Position numbers and translations under genes: made by a program
DNA from: an uncultured Bacteroidota bacterium
GTDB taxonomy: Bacteria; Bacteroidota; Bacteroidia; UKL13-3
Length of the DNA stretch: 57,328 nucleotides
Direction of reading: 5' to 3'
NCBI GenBank assembly: GCA_903850915.1
Contig: CAINMV010000006.1
Coordinates: forward strand, 1-57,328
Notes under the pieces: generated by a model
Seen by the model: only the letters and a program-made list of their open reading frames with translations
Told to the model about the DNA's origin: nothing
The model's database searches: none
Shown here: in pieces, positions 8,953 through 16,930 of the stretch
How positions within the stretch are numbered: position 1 is the stretch's first letter
Layout: every line of letters begins with the position of its first letter

Positions 8953-9750
8953 TTAAAACTCCACCAAGTCTTCCATCTCTAGCGTTAGGATTTCCGGCCC
9001 ACCCGATTCGGTGATGCATAGTGTATGCTCATATTGTGCAGAAAGCTTACCATCAATAGTTCGCGCGGTCCAATTGTCCCACTTGTCAATTTTTGTTCTT
9101 GCTTTACCTGCATTAATCATGGGCTCCACAGTAAATACCATGCCTGGTTTCAAAGTATAGTCGCGATGGGTTTCACTATTATGGCAAACCTCGGGCTCCT
9201 CATGAAAACTTAGTCCAACGCCATGACCGCAAAACTCAAAAACAACGCTACATCCGTTGGCTCGTGCGTGTTTTTCAATTGCTTTGCCAATATTACTAAG
9301 GCGATTGCCATTATAACATTGTTTTAGTCCTTCATCCAAGCAGCATTTGGCTACCTTCATTAAGTTGCTGGCGTAGGCACTAACTTCTCCAACTTTAAAC
9401 ATAGTGCAGGTGTCGCCAAAATAACCATTATAGATCGTTGTTACATCAATATTTAAAATATCTCCATCTCTTAGCACTGTTTTATTGTCGGGAATACCAT
9501 GACATACCACATCATTGATACTAGTGCAGCAAGAAGATGGAAAAGAATGGTAATGAAGCGTGGCAGGAAGGGCTTGATGATCGAAGATAAACTCTTTGCA
9601 TTTTTTATCCAAATAAGCAGTTGTTATTCCCGGTTGCACCAAGGGTTTAAGATAGGCCAGTGTTGAGGCCGCCAATTTCCCACTCTCGCGAATACCAGCA
9701 ATTTGCTCAGGTGTTTTAATAATGATTTTTCGGTTACTGTCGTTAGCCAT
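8953..9750 (-). CDS. map: Type I methionine aminopeptidase
   Basis: Cytosolic metallopeptidase that removes the initiator Met from nascent proteins, 265 residues from the chosen start. Metal ligands are visible: two Asp in DILNIDVT and GYFGDTC, His in CGHGVG, Glu in TVEPM and Glu in QYEHT. The substrate-binding His is in ALPATLHYHSFP and a further His in SFHEEP. I chose the ATG at 9750 over an in-frame ATG at 9783. The shorter form has the normal family length, and a promoter match (TTG-N21-TACCTTTG, 9790-9759) would start transcription just before 9750. The longer form adds 11 residues that are not typical. Confidence 0.93.
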   Translation of the reverse strand: MANDSNRKIIIKTPEQIAGIRESGKLAASTLAYLKPLVQPGITTAYLDKKCKEFIFDHQALPATLHYHSFPSSCCTSINDVVCHGIPDNKTVLRDGDILNIDVTTIYNGYFGDTCTMFKVGEVSAYASNLMKVAKCCLDEGLKQCYNGNRLSNIGKAIEKHARANGCSVVFEFCGHGVGLSFHEEPEVCHNSETHRDYTLKPGMVFTVEPMINAGKARTKIDKWDNWTARTIDGKLSAQYEHTLCITESGGPEILTLEMEDLVEF

Positions 9751-9758
9751 AGCAGCAG

Positions 9759-9790
9759 CAAAGGTAACAAATATGGGGCGCACATTGCAA
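9759..9790 (-). promoter_or_regulatory. Predicted promoter of map
   Basis: Read on the minus strand: TTG at 9790-9788, 21 bases, then TACCTTTG at 9766-9759. The -7 box is a full match and the spacer is one base longer than in the other matches here. The start codon chosen for map (9750) lies 8 bases after the box, which implies a very short or absent leader. It also argues against the upstream in-frame ATG at 9783, which lies inside the promoter. Confidence 0.5.
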
Positions 9791-9904
9791 CCATTAGAGA
9801 GTTAAAATTCAAGATGTCTCGATGGTAGAGAGAAAACTAAGAGTGCAAAAGGTAGTATAAACAATTGCAAAGTCTAAATCACATATAATAACCCAGAGTG
9901 GTAT

Positions 9905-10681
9905 TTAGTTTTCATCTCTTTTTTTGCAGATTAAAACATTGTAGTAGGTGTCTTCCTGAACTTTAAATTCAATGAGCATACTTCGTTCGATAACGGTTTG
10001 ATGTCCTTTATGAAGCAATAAAATGGTAAACCCGATTCTTTCAAAGAAATCAAAAAATTCTTCCTTGCTTGATCCTGCTTTTTGCAGTCCATATGGCCAA
10101 AATTCAGAAATTATTTGGATATTCGGGTTGGACTCAAGCAGCTTCTTCGCACCACGGTAAACCGCCATTTCAAAGCCTTGAACATCTACCTTTAGGAAAT
10201 TTGCGTGCAAGATGAAATCGTCGAGGCATAAGCAATCTACCTGATATTTCGAAGCATACGTATCAGGTGCATAGGCACGATGATCTACATTTTTATTTGC
10301 AGAGGTGTAAAACTCAAGTGATCCGGAATGGCCCCCCACAGCGGCATTTTTTATTAGTATATTCTTGTGGCTTTTGGTTGCTTGATGTAGTCGCTTGAAA
10401 TTATAGGTGTCGGGTTCAAAGCTATAAACCTTGCCTTGAATTCCAACCAATTTAGAAAACATCAGGGAATAAAAACCGATGTTCGCGCCGACATCAACTA
10501 TTGTGTCGCCGGGTTTAATGATGCTATTAAAAAGTTTAACTATTTGATGATCTTGATTTTTTTTAAATGCAAAATACATTACACGGTAAAGACCAAAGAA
10601 ATGATGGAACAGGAAATGAGTGAATTTATAAAAGAATTGCGAACGCAAAGTTAGTTCAATTAAAAAGGTCCAATATCGCAC
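9905..10681 (-). CDS. FkbM family SAM-dependent methyltransferase
   Basis: A 258-residue class I methyltransferase. The SAM-binding motif I is IVDVGANIGFYSLMF (about 60-74), followed by an acidic SFEPD (about 87-91). The LKVDVQGFEMAVYRGA stretch (about 163-178) is the conserved FkbM motif, and ISEFWPYGL follows near 195. FkbM enzymes O-methylate sugars, polyketides or lipids. The nearness of the polysaccharide locus suggests a sugar or glycolipid target, but this is inference. It is separated from porQ, also on this strand, by 140 bp with no gene. Confidence 0.9.
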   Translation of the reverse strand: MRYWTFLIELTLRSQFFYKFTHFLFHHFFGLYRVMYFAFKKNQDHQIVKLFNSIIKPGDTIVDVGANIGFYSLMFSKLVGIQGKVYSFEPDTYNFKRLHQATKSHKNILIKNAAVGGHSGSLEFYTSANKNVDHRAYAPDTYASKYQVDCLCLDDFILHANFLKVDVQGFEMAVYRGAKKLLESNPNIQIISEFWPYGLQKAGSSKEEFFDFFERIGFTILLLHKGHQTVIERSMLIEFKVQEDTYYNVLICKKRDEN

Positions 10682-10821
10682 CGCTACAACCTACTACCCT
10701 TGCTGTATTCCTACCCTGGGGGAGTTCATAAGGAGCTGGTCGTATCGGACCCGTTGCGAAGATATTATAAATTTTCGGATTAGACGATTTTTTTTAAGAT
10801 GAAGCTAAGTAAAATTGAATT

Positions 10822-11868
10822 CTATTTTTTTAATTTCCAGTCTCTTAATTGTGTTACAAGACTAAAATTATTATTAGAAACACCTGGAATAAAAAATGCG
10901 CCACCATAGCTAAATTGAAATTTACTTACTTTTATTCCGATACCCCAAGAGAAGCCGGCCATGCCCTTTTTTGAAAGTCCATCACCGCCGAGTATCAGTT
11001 CTTTTCTTCGCTGATAGTTATAGCCAAATCGTATGTTGAAGTTTTTGGTGAATAGAAATTCACCTCCAAAAACAATATGACGCATTAATTTTTCTGGAAA
11101 GGTTGGAACCAGAATATTGGGTTCATTGGTGGTTAGGTTAATTGTGGTTCCAGATGCATTAGAATCGATGTAGGTGATATTAAACTTTTGCAGGTTGTTC
11201 GCCACCAAGAAATAACGAAACGGCATGTGGGCAAGCTGCTTGCTAATCCCTATCTGAATCTGACAGGGTAATGATTCTTGATTCTTTGCATAGCGCGAAA
11301 GTTGATATCCTAAGTTTCGAATTAAGAAAGATGCCACAAATCGCGACGTATCGGAATGATGATAGGTGGCGGCAAAATCTGCCGCAATACCTGTAGATTG
11401 ATAACTTTCGATACTGCTATAAATAAACTTCAAATTTGTGCCAAAATTCCAGTGCTTCAAATGTTTATTATAGCCTAACTGGAAGCTATAGTCTGCTGCC
11501 GAGAAGGTGCCTTGCTTTTCGCCGGTGGCATCTGCACGTGTGAAGTTTCCATAATTATAATACTGCATGCCAAAAAGAAAAGTGCCGACACTGTCTTTGT
11601 GCCAAGCATATGCTGTTGAGCCGGCCGAGATGCCCGCTGGCAGATGAATATAGTTTAATGTTGCTTGGCCATTCATCGTGGCTTGAAGTAATGCGGGATT
11701 TTGAAATCCAACATTTAGGTCGTTTGCCCAAGTAACCAATGTAGTGCCTCCATAGGCTACACTTCGAGCGTTTGGCGATGTATTTAAGAACTTAAAAACG
11801 CCTTGTCCACCAAGCTGTCCGAAGCACAACATGGGTGTAAAAAACAAAAAAGAAAGTATTCGAAGCAT
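10822..11868 (-). CDS. porQ: Type IX secretion system protein PorQ
   Basis: Outer-membrane beta-barrel protein of 348 residues with a signal peptide (MLRILSFLFFTPMLCFGQ). The mature N-terminus (LGGQGVFKFLNTSPNARSVAYGG) and the following DLNVGFQNPALL are the recognisable start of PorQ/PorV-like proteins. Length and the C-terminal strands (RRKELILGGDGLSKKGMAGFSWG) fit PorQ better than PorV. In Porphyromonas gingivalis PorQ forms the attachment complex with PorU, PorV and PorZ, holding PorZ, which binds A-LPS, at the cell surface. An in-frame ATG at 11886 would add six residues. The gene borders the polysaccharide locus, transcribed divergently. Confidence 0.82.
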   Translation of the reverse strand: MLRILSFLFFTPMLCFGQLGGQGVFKFLNTSPNARSVAYGGTTLVTWANDLNVGFQNPALLQATMNGQATLNYIHLPAGISAGSTAYAWHKDSVGTFLFGMQYYNYGNFTRADATGEKQGTFSAADYSFQLGYNKHLKHWNFGTNLKFIYSSIESYQSTGIAADFAATYHHSDTSRFVASFLIRNLGYQLSRYAKNQESLPCQIQIGISKQLAHMPFRYFLVANNLQKFNITYIDSNASGTTINLTTNEPNILVPTFPEKLMRHIVFGGEFLFTKNFNIRFGYNYQRRKELILGGDGLSKKGMAGFSWGIGIKVSKFQFSYGGAFFIPGVSNNNFSLVTQLRDWKLKK

Positions 11869-12006
11869 AGCTGTTTGAGCATTCAATGATAAGAAAATTG
11901 TATCATTTTGAGCGCATTTTTTATTTATGAAAGTTAAATCTCAGGCTAACCATCTCATTTAAGAAACTTGAACCGCCGTTAGCTCGCCAAAATGCCTAAA
12001 TTAACA

Positions 12007-12036
12007 TTGTAATATTATTTTAAAATATTAACTTTG
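12007..12036 (+). promoter_or_regulatory. Predicted promoter of the polysaccharide locus
   Basis: TTG at 12007-12009, 19 bases, then TAACTTTG at 12029-12036, a full match to TTG-N19..21-TAnnTTTG. It lies in the divergent porQ/epimerase gap, 60 bases before the chosen ATG at 12097. No equally good match was seen at any later gap of the locus up to 43186, so this could drive most of the ~31 kb cluster. Confidence 0.6.
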
Positions 12037-12096
12037 TATTTTTATTGTTAGTCTGTAGTTGTTTATGTGACTGACGTGGCTTTGCTTTGTAATATC

Positions 12097-13047
12097 ATGA
12101 GAGTTTTAGTTACCGGTGGCGCCGGATTTATTGGCAGTAATATCGTGGAGGCCCTCTTGAAAAGGGAGGATGTCACACAGGTCATTGTGCTCGATAATTT
12201 TAGTACAGGTTTCGAGAAAAATATAATGTCGTATCTGAAACATTCCAAATTCAACTTCATTTTTGGAGATATTACCGATTGTAAAACGTGCAAAGATGCT
12301 TGTGCTTTAGCAGATGTGGTTTGCCATCAAGCTGCGCTTGGCAGTGTTCCACGAAGTATTGTTAACCCACAAGCTACACATGCGGTAAACGTTGATGGTT
12401 TTTTTAATATGCTTGATGCAGCGCGATTGCAAGGTATTAGACGCTTCGTTTATGCTTCATCATCGAGTGTTTATGGCGATGCTAGTTACTCGCCCAAGGT
12501 TGAAGATCATGTGGGTGAATTGCTTTCACCTTATGCTGTTACAAAAAAAACGAATGAGCTCTACGCGAATAATTATCACCTCAACTATGGAATGGAAGTC
12601 ATCGGGTTGCGTTATTTTAATGTATTCGGCCCAAAGCAAGACCCCAATGGAAACTATGCGGCGGTCATACCATTGTTTTTTAAGGCAGCACTCAATAATA
12701 GCTCACCCAAAATCTATGGTGACGGTTCTATCACACGAGATTTTACCTATATTGAAAATGTAGTTAATGCAAATTTAAATGCTCTTACAACGGATAATCG
12801 CAAGGCATTTGGCAAGGTATACAATATTGCATGTGGCCATACCACCACATTAACTCAAATTTGGAATCATATTAAAGAGTTGACCAATTCTAATGCCATT
12901 GCAGTATATAAGGCCCAGAGGCCTGGAGATATTTTACATAGTTTGGCGGACATATCACTTGCGAAGGTCAATCTTGAATATATTCCGCACATTGATGTAG
13001 AAGAAGGGTTACGAAAAAGTGTAGAGTGGTACCAGCAGGAGTATTAA
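12097..13047 (+). CDS. NAD-dependent sugar epimerase (UDP-GlcNAc/GlcNAcA 4-epimerase type)
   Basis: Extended short-chain dehydrogenase/reductase of 316 residues. It has the Rossmann motif GGAGFIG (7-13), the catalytic Ser of the ASSSSVYG block (about 120-127), and Tyr146/Lys150 (YAVTK). The phrases LGSVPRSI, RYFNVFGPKQDPNG and DGSITRDFTYIENV match the WbpP/TviC-like UDP-HexNAc 4-epimerases. It would interconvert a UDP-GlcNAc-type and UDP-GalNAc-type sugar for the glycan. I chose ATG 12097, which gives the normal MRVLVTGGAG start; an in-frame GTG at 12067 would add ten residues not seen in the family. First gene of the locus. Confidence 0.88.
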   Translation: MRVLVTGGAGFIGSNIVEALLKREDVTQVIVLDNFSTGFEKNIMSYLKHSKFNFIFGDITDCKTCKDACALADVVCHQAALGSVPRSIVNPQATHAVNVDGFFNMLDAARLQGIRRFVYASSSSVYGDASYSPKVEDHVGELLSPYAVTKKTNELYANNYHLNYGMEVIGLRYFNVFGPKQDPNGNYAAVIPLFFKAALNNSSPKIYGDGSITRDFTYIENVVNANLNALTTDNRKAFGKVYNIACGHTTTLTQIWNHIKELTNSNAIAVYKAQRPGDILHSLADISLAKVNLEYIPHIDVEEGLRKSVEWYQQEY

Positions 13048-13078
13048 AATTTTTCAACAATCAAAACAATCGCACATC

Positions 13079-13762
13079 ATTAACAATCTAAAGTATATTG
13101 TTGTTATTCTTGCTCGGGCGGGCAGCAAGCGCTTACTAAATAAAAATACATTGTCGCTTATTGGCAAGCCTTTACTTGCACATTCTATAGAATATGCGCA
13201 ACAATGCAATGCAATTCAGGCAGTTTTTGTTTCTACCGATGATGAAGCAATTGCCGATGTTGCTAAAGGCTATGGTGCAAAAGTTATTATGCGTAACGAA
13301 ACATTATCTAATGATAAGGCGAAGTCAAGCGACTCTTTGCGTCATGCAGTTGAAGAAATAGCATTGTTAAATGTCGCATTCGATGCTGTTGTATTATTGC
13401 AAACTACAAGCCCATTTCGACCTGCCGAACTCTTGGATAACTGTATCAACAAATTCGAAGAATCACTATGCGATAGCTTATTTACTGTTAGTACAGTGAA
13501 AAGGAAATTGGGTGAAATTCGGAACAATATGTTTTATCCTTTAAACTATGAATTTGAACAACGTAGTCAGGACCTTTCGGCTTGTTACTTTGAAAATGGG
13601 TTAGTCTATATTGTTAAAAAGGAAGTAATTAATCAAGGACTAATATTCACACCACAAGCATTCCCTTTCGTTATCGATGGATGGGAATCAACAATCGATA
13701 TCGATACCTTAGACGATTTCGAATATGCATCGTATCTCTTTCATAAGCACGAAAAGCAATAA
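13079..13762 (+). CDS. neuA: CMP-nonulosonate (CMP-sialic acid type) synthetase
   Basis: Acylneuraminate cytidylyltransferase family. It activates a nonulosonic acid with CTP for glycosyl transfer. The nucleotide-binding motif IVVILARAGSKRLLNKN is at about residues 6-22, followed by IGKPLL, VSTDDEAIADVAKGYGA, LLQTTSPFR and the C-terminal DIDTLDDFEYA. No ATG, GTG or TTG occurs in any frame between the epimerase stop (13047) and this motif. The first in-frame canonical start is a TTG at 13151, which would remove the essential motif. I therefore place the start at the ATT at 13079 (227 residues). Alternatives are ATC 13076, ATT 13049 or a sequencing error. neuB follows 16 bp later. Confidence 0.85.
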   Translation: MNNLKYIVVILARAGSKRLLNKNTLSLIGKPLLAHSIEYAQQCNAIQAVFVSTDDEAIADVAKGYGAKVIMRNETLSNDKAKSSDSLRHAVEEIALLNVAFDAVVLLQTTSPFRPAELLDNCINKFEESLCDSLFTVSTVKRKLGEIRNNMFYPLNYEFEQRSQDLSACYFENGLVYIVKKEVINQGLIFTPQAFPFVIDGWESTIDIDTLDDFEYASYLFHKHEKQ

Positions 13763-13778
13763 GTTTAATTCATAAAAT

Positions 13779-14825
13779 ATGGCTCCTTTTATTCAAATAG
13801 CGCATCGTAAAATTGGTGCTGACTATGATCCGCTTGTCATTGCCGAACTTGGAATTAATCATAATGGGTCATTACAAACGGCGAAAGTCATGGTAGATGC
13901 AGCTCTGCGTGCTGGTGCTGAGGTTATTAAACACCAAACGCATATTGTTGAAGATGAAATGAGTGGGGCCGCAAAAAATGTAATTCCTGGCAATGCGGAT
14001 ATATCAATTTATGAGATAATGTCTCAATGTGCCTTAAATACGGCCGATGAATTGGAGTTAAAGAACTATGTGGAATCTCAAGGAGCAATTTTTATAAGTA
14101 CACCCTTTTCACGCGCAGCAGCAAATCGTTTGCATTCATTTGATGTGCCGGCTTATAAAATTGGTAGTGGAGAATGTAATAATTATCCGTTACTCGAACA
14201 TATTGCTGCTTTTGGCAAGCCAATATTATTGAGCACGGGAATGAATACCATTGAAAGCGTGGCGAAAGCAGTGGCCATTTTCAATAAACATAATACGCCC
14301 TTTGCATTATTACACACCACAAATTTATATCCTACACCCAATCACCTAGTGCGACTTGGAGCGATGCAAGAGCTAGCCGTTGCTTTTCCAGAAGTGCCTT
14401 ACGGACTTAGCGATCACACGTTAAATAATCTGGCCTGTTTGGGTGCGGTGGCCTTGGGAGCTTCAATACTTGAGCGTCATTTTACGGATACCATGAAGCG
14501 TGAAGGTCCAGATATCATTTGTTCGATGGATGAACAAGCATGTCGAGATTTAATTGAACAAAGTAAAATAATGAAGGCGATGCGGGGTGGGATAAAGGAG
14601 CCTGCAAAAGAAGAACAGGTGACCATGGATTTTGCCTTTGCAACGGTAGTGACAATTAAAAATGTAAAAGCGGGTGAGCACTTCACCAAAGATAATATTT
14701 GGGTAAAAAGGCCTGGTACCGGACCAATCAAAGCGGTCGATTTCGAAAGGGTACTCGGCAAAATTTCATGTGCCGACTTAGGCAACGATCAATTTGTTGA
14801 TTGGAGTCATTTTGTTGATGGGTAA
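13779..14825 (+). CDS. neuB: N-acetylneuraminate (nonulosonic acid) synthase
   Basis: Condenses phosphoenolpyruvate with ManNAc or a related hexose to form sialic or another nonulosonic acid. The 348-residue protein has the TIM-barrel domain (about 1-270) with [20 protein letters not shown]-like [43 protein letters not shown] and ERHFTDT. The SAF/antifreeze-like C-terminal domain (about 285-345) holds [15 protein letters not shown]. All family marks are present. The last codons overlap the neuC ATG by 8 bp. NeuB, LegI and PseI cannot be separated with certainty by eye; the neighbouring NeuC-type gene argues against PseI. Confidence 0.92.
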   Translation: MAPFIQIAHRKIGADYDPLVIAELGINHNGSLQTAKVMVDAALRAGAEVIKHQTHIVEDEMSGAAKNVIPGNADISIYEIMSQCALNTADELELKNYVESQGAIFISTPFSRAAANRLHSFDVPAYKIGSGECNNYPLLEHIAAFGKPILLSTGMNTIESVAKAVAIFNKHNTPFALLHTTNLYPTPNHLVRLGAMQELAVAFPEVPYGLSDHTLNNLACLGAVALGASILERHFTDTMKREGPDIICSMDEQACRDLIEQSKIMKAMRGGIKEPAKEEQVTMDFAFATVVTIKNVKAGEHFTKDNIWVKRPGTGPIKAVDFERVLGKISCADLGNDQFVDWSHFVDG

Positions 14826-15942
14826 AAAAATTGTTTTTCTTACTGGTACTCGTGCTGATTTTGGTAAGCTGAAATCACTGATTGAAATAACACAGTCTAA
14901 CTCAAACTATGAAGTTTCAATTTTTGCCACAGGAATGCACATGCATCATAAATATGGGTATACTGTAAACGAGATTGTAAAATGTGGTTTCCCCAACATT
15001 TATCGATTTATCAATTTTACGTCAGAAGAAACCATGGATCTTACGCTCGCCAAAACGATCGAAGGTTTTTCAGCTTTTGTAAAGGAAAATCAACCGGATC
15101 TAATTATTGTACACGGCGACAGGGTAGAGGCATTGGCGGGTGCTATTGTGGGTGCGTTGAATAATATTTTAGTAGGGCATATCGAAGGCGGAGAGGTATC
15201 TGGAACCATCGATGAATTAATACGCCATTCGGTAAGTAAATTGTCACACATCCATTTTGTGTCCAACGACCAGGCAGGAAGGAGGCTTATTCAAATGGGC
15301 GAAATGGAATCGTCGGTATATAGCATTGGCTCTCCTGACATTGACATTATGTTCTCCGAGCATCTTCCGAAAATTGAAGAGGTGAAACGATATTATGAAA
15401 TACCATTTTCAGATTATGCCGTAGCTATGTTTCATCCTGTTACCACCGAGGTGAAACAGATTAGAAACTATGCAGAAAACTTCTCAAAATCTTTGTTAGA
15501 TAGCAACCTAAACTATATCCTGATTTATCCCAATAACGACTTAGGCTCGTCAGAAATACTAAGCGTTTACGATAAAACAATGTTGAATTCAAAGATTCGA
15601 ATTTTCCCATCCGTACGTTTCGAGTATTTTTTGGTCCTACTAAAATATGCTAAATTTATAATTGGAAATTCGAGTGCTGGAATTCGCGAGGCGCCTTACT
15701 ATGGCATTCCAAGTGTAAACATTGGCACTCGGCAAAACAATCGCTCTTTAAATACCGAAATTCTTAACTGCAATTATGACATCTTTAGTATTAGTTCCTC
15801 AATTCAAAAGGCGATTAATTCGCCAAAGCTTGCATATTCTCAACATTTCGGTGCCGGCGAAAGTGATATAAAGTTTATCGGGATTTTGAATAAAGAATCC
15901 TTTTGGGCTATATCCAAACAAAAGGTATTTAAAGATATTTAA
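14818..15942 (+). CDS. neuC: UDP-GlcNAc 2-epimerase, hydrolysing (NeuC/LegG type)
   Basis: A 374-residue GT-B-fold enzyme that hydrolyses UDP-GlcNAc (or a related UDP-sugar) and epimerises C2 to give ManNAc for NeuB. The start [13 protein letters not shown], the [10 protein letters not shown] and GHIEGGE motifs (about 105-133), [24 protein letters not shown], and the C-terminal [24 protein letters not shown] are those of the hydrolysing family. I chose the ATG at 14818, which overlaps the neuB stop by 8 bp; a TTG at 14794 would add a non-family hydrophobic leader. A NeuC versus LegG call depends on the substrate; no 4,6-dehydratase for a legionaminic route is visible here. Confidence 0.88.
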   Translation: MGKKIVFLTGTRADFGKLKSLIEITQSNSNYEVSIFATGMHMHHKYGYTVNEIVKCGFPNIYRFINFTSEETMDLTLAKTIEGFSAFVKENQPDLIIVHGDRVEALAGAIVGALNNILVGHIEGGEVSGTIDELIRHSVSKLSHIHFVSNDQAGRRLIQMGEMESSVYSIGSPDIDIMFSEHLPKIEEVKRYYEIPFSDYAVAMFHPVTTEVKQIRNYAENFSKSLLDSNLNYILIYPNNDLGSSEILSVYDKTMLNSKIRIFPSVRFEYFLVLLKYAKFIIGNSSAGIREAPYYGIPSVNIGTRQNNRSLNTEILNCNYDIFSISSSIQKAINSPKLAYSQHFGAGESDIKFIGILNKESFWAISKQKVFKDI

Positions 15943-15954
15943 TCTGTAGTTTTT

Positions 15955-16806
15955 ATGGAAGAAAGTAAAGTGGAATGGGATTTAGTTATCGAACCAACGC
16001 AATCGTTGTTTGTACTTAATTTTCGAGAATTATGGCGTTATCGCGATCTTCTCGCCATGTTTGTAAAGCGCGACTTTGTAAGTTTTTACAAGCAAACAAT
16101 ATTGGGTCCGGCATGGTTTTTTATACAACCAATTTTCACTACGCTTGTTTTTGTTTTTGTCTTTGGCAATCTTGCCCATATGAGTACTGATGGATTGCCT
16201 CAATTTTTATTTTACTTAACAGGTATAACTGCATGGAACTATTTTTCGGATTGTATAACCAAAACTAGCAATGTGTTTGCCGCGAATGCCGGTATTTTTG
16301 GAAAAGTATATTTCCCTCGTTTAATAATGCCATTGAGTATTATTGTTAGCAATTTGGTTCGTTTCGGAGTGCAAATGTTATTACTTCTTTTTACAATGCT
16401 TTATTTTGGATTGAAGGGTGCCGATTTTCATATTACCTGGGCTCTTGGGCTTTTCCCCTTGCTCGTATCTATAATGGCATTGTTAGGGTTAGGGCTTGGA
16501 TTAATTATCACATCACTCACCACTAAATATAAGGACTTAACCTTTTTAATTGCCTTCGGTATGCAACTATTAATGTATGCCACCACAGTTATTTATCCAT
16601 TAAGTTCAGCTCCTGAACGTTATAAAGATATTATTGCACTAAATCCAATGACATCTATTATTGAAGCCTTCCGTTTTGCATTTTTAGGAAAAGGGGAGCT
16701 CACGTTGTGGAGTATATGTTACTCCACTTTCCTAACACTTATATGTCTTATCATCGGAGTTCTTGTTTTTAATCGAACGGAACGCAATTTTGTCGATACC
16801 ATTTGA
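15955..16806 (+). CDS. wzm: ABC transporter permease for polysaccharide export (Wzm type)
   Basis: Inner-membrane permease of 283 residues with six hydrophobic helices. The N-terminal FRELWRYRDLLAMFVKRDFVSFYKQTILGPAWFFIQP (about 24-60) and later ALNPMTSIIEAFRFAFLG (about 229-246) are conserved in TagG/Wzm-like exporters. It should move an undecaprenyl-linked glycan across the inner membrane with the Wzt ATPase encoded 124 bp downstream. It starts 12 bp after neuC. Confidence 0.92.
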   Translation: MEESKVEWDLVIEPTQSLFVLNFRELWRYRDLLAMFVKRDFVSFYKQTILGPAWFFIQPIFTTLVFVFVFGNLAHMSTDGLPQFLFYLTGITAWNYFSDCITKTSNVFAANAGIFGKVYFPRLIMPLSIIVSNLVRFGVQMLLLLFTMLYFGLKGADFHITWALGLFPLLVSIMALLGLGLGLIITSLTTKYKDLTFLIAFGMQLLMYATTVIYPLSSAPERYKDIIALNPMTSIIEAFRFAFLGKGELTLWSICYSTFLTLICLIIGVLVFNRTERNFVDTI

Positions 16807-16930
16807 TGTTTTGTAGAATCGCGATGGAATAAAACAATTACTTAAATTACGTTAAATGTAAGTTTTATATCGCAATGAAAAGTTGAAATGTTAGAAATTT
16901 ACAATATAATAAAAAGCCATCTTTCCATTT

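Noticed and set aside
12067-12096. GTG 12067 as start of the first epimerase
   Set aside because: It adds ten residues before the standard MRVLVTGGAGFIG start; ATG 12097 fits the family.
13151-13762. neuA starting at the TTG at 13151
   Set aside because: This start removes the ARAGSKR nucleotide-binding motif that is encoded in the same open frame just upstream, so it cannot be the true N-terminus.
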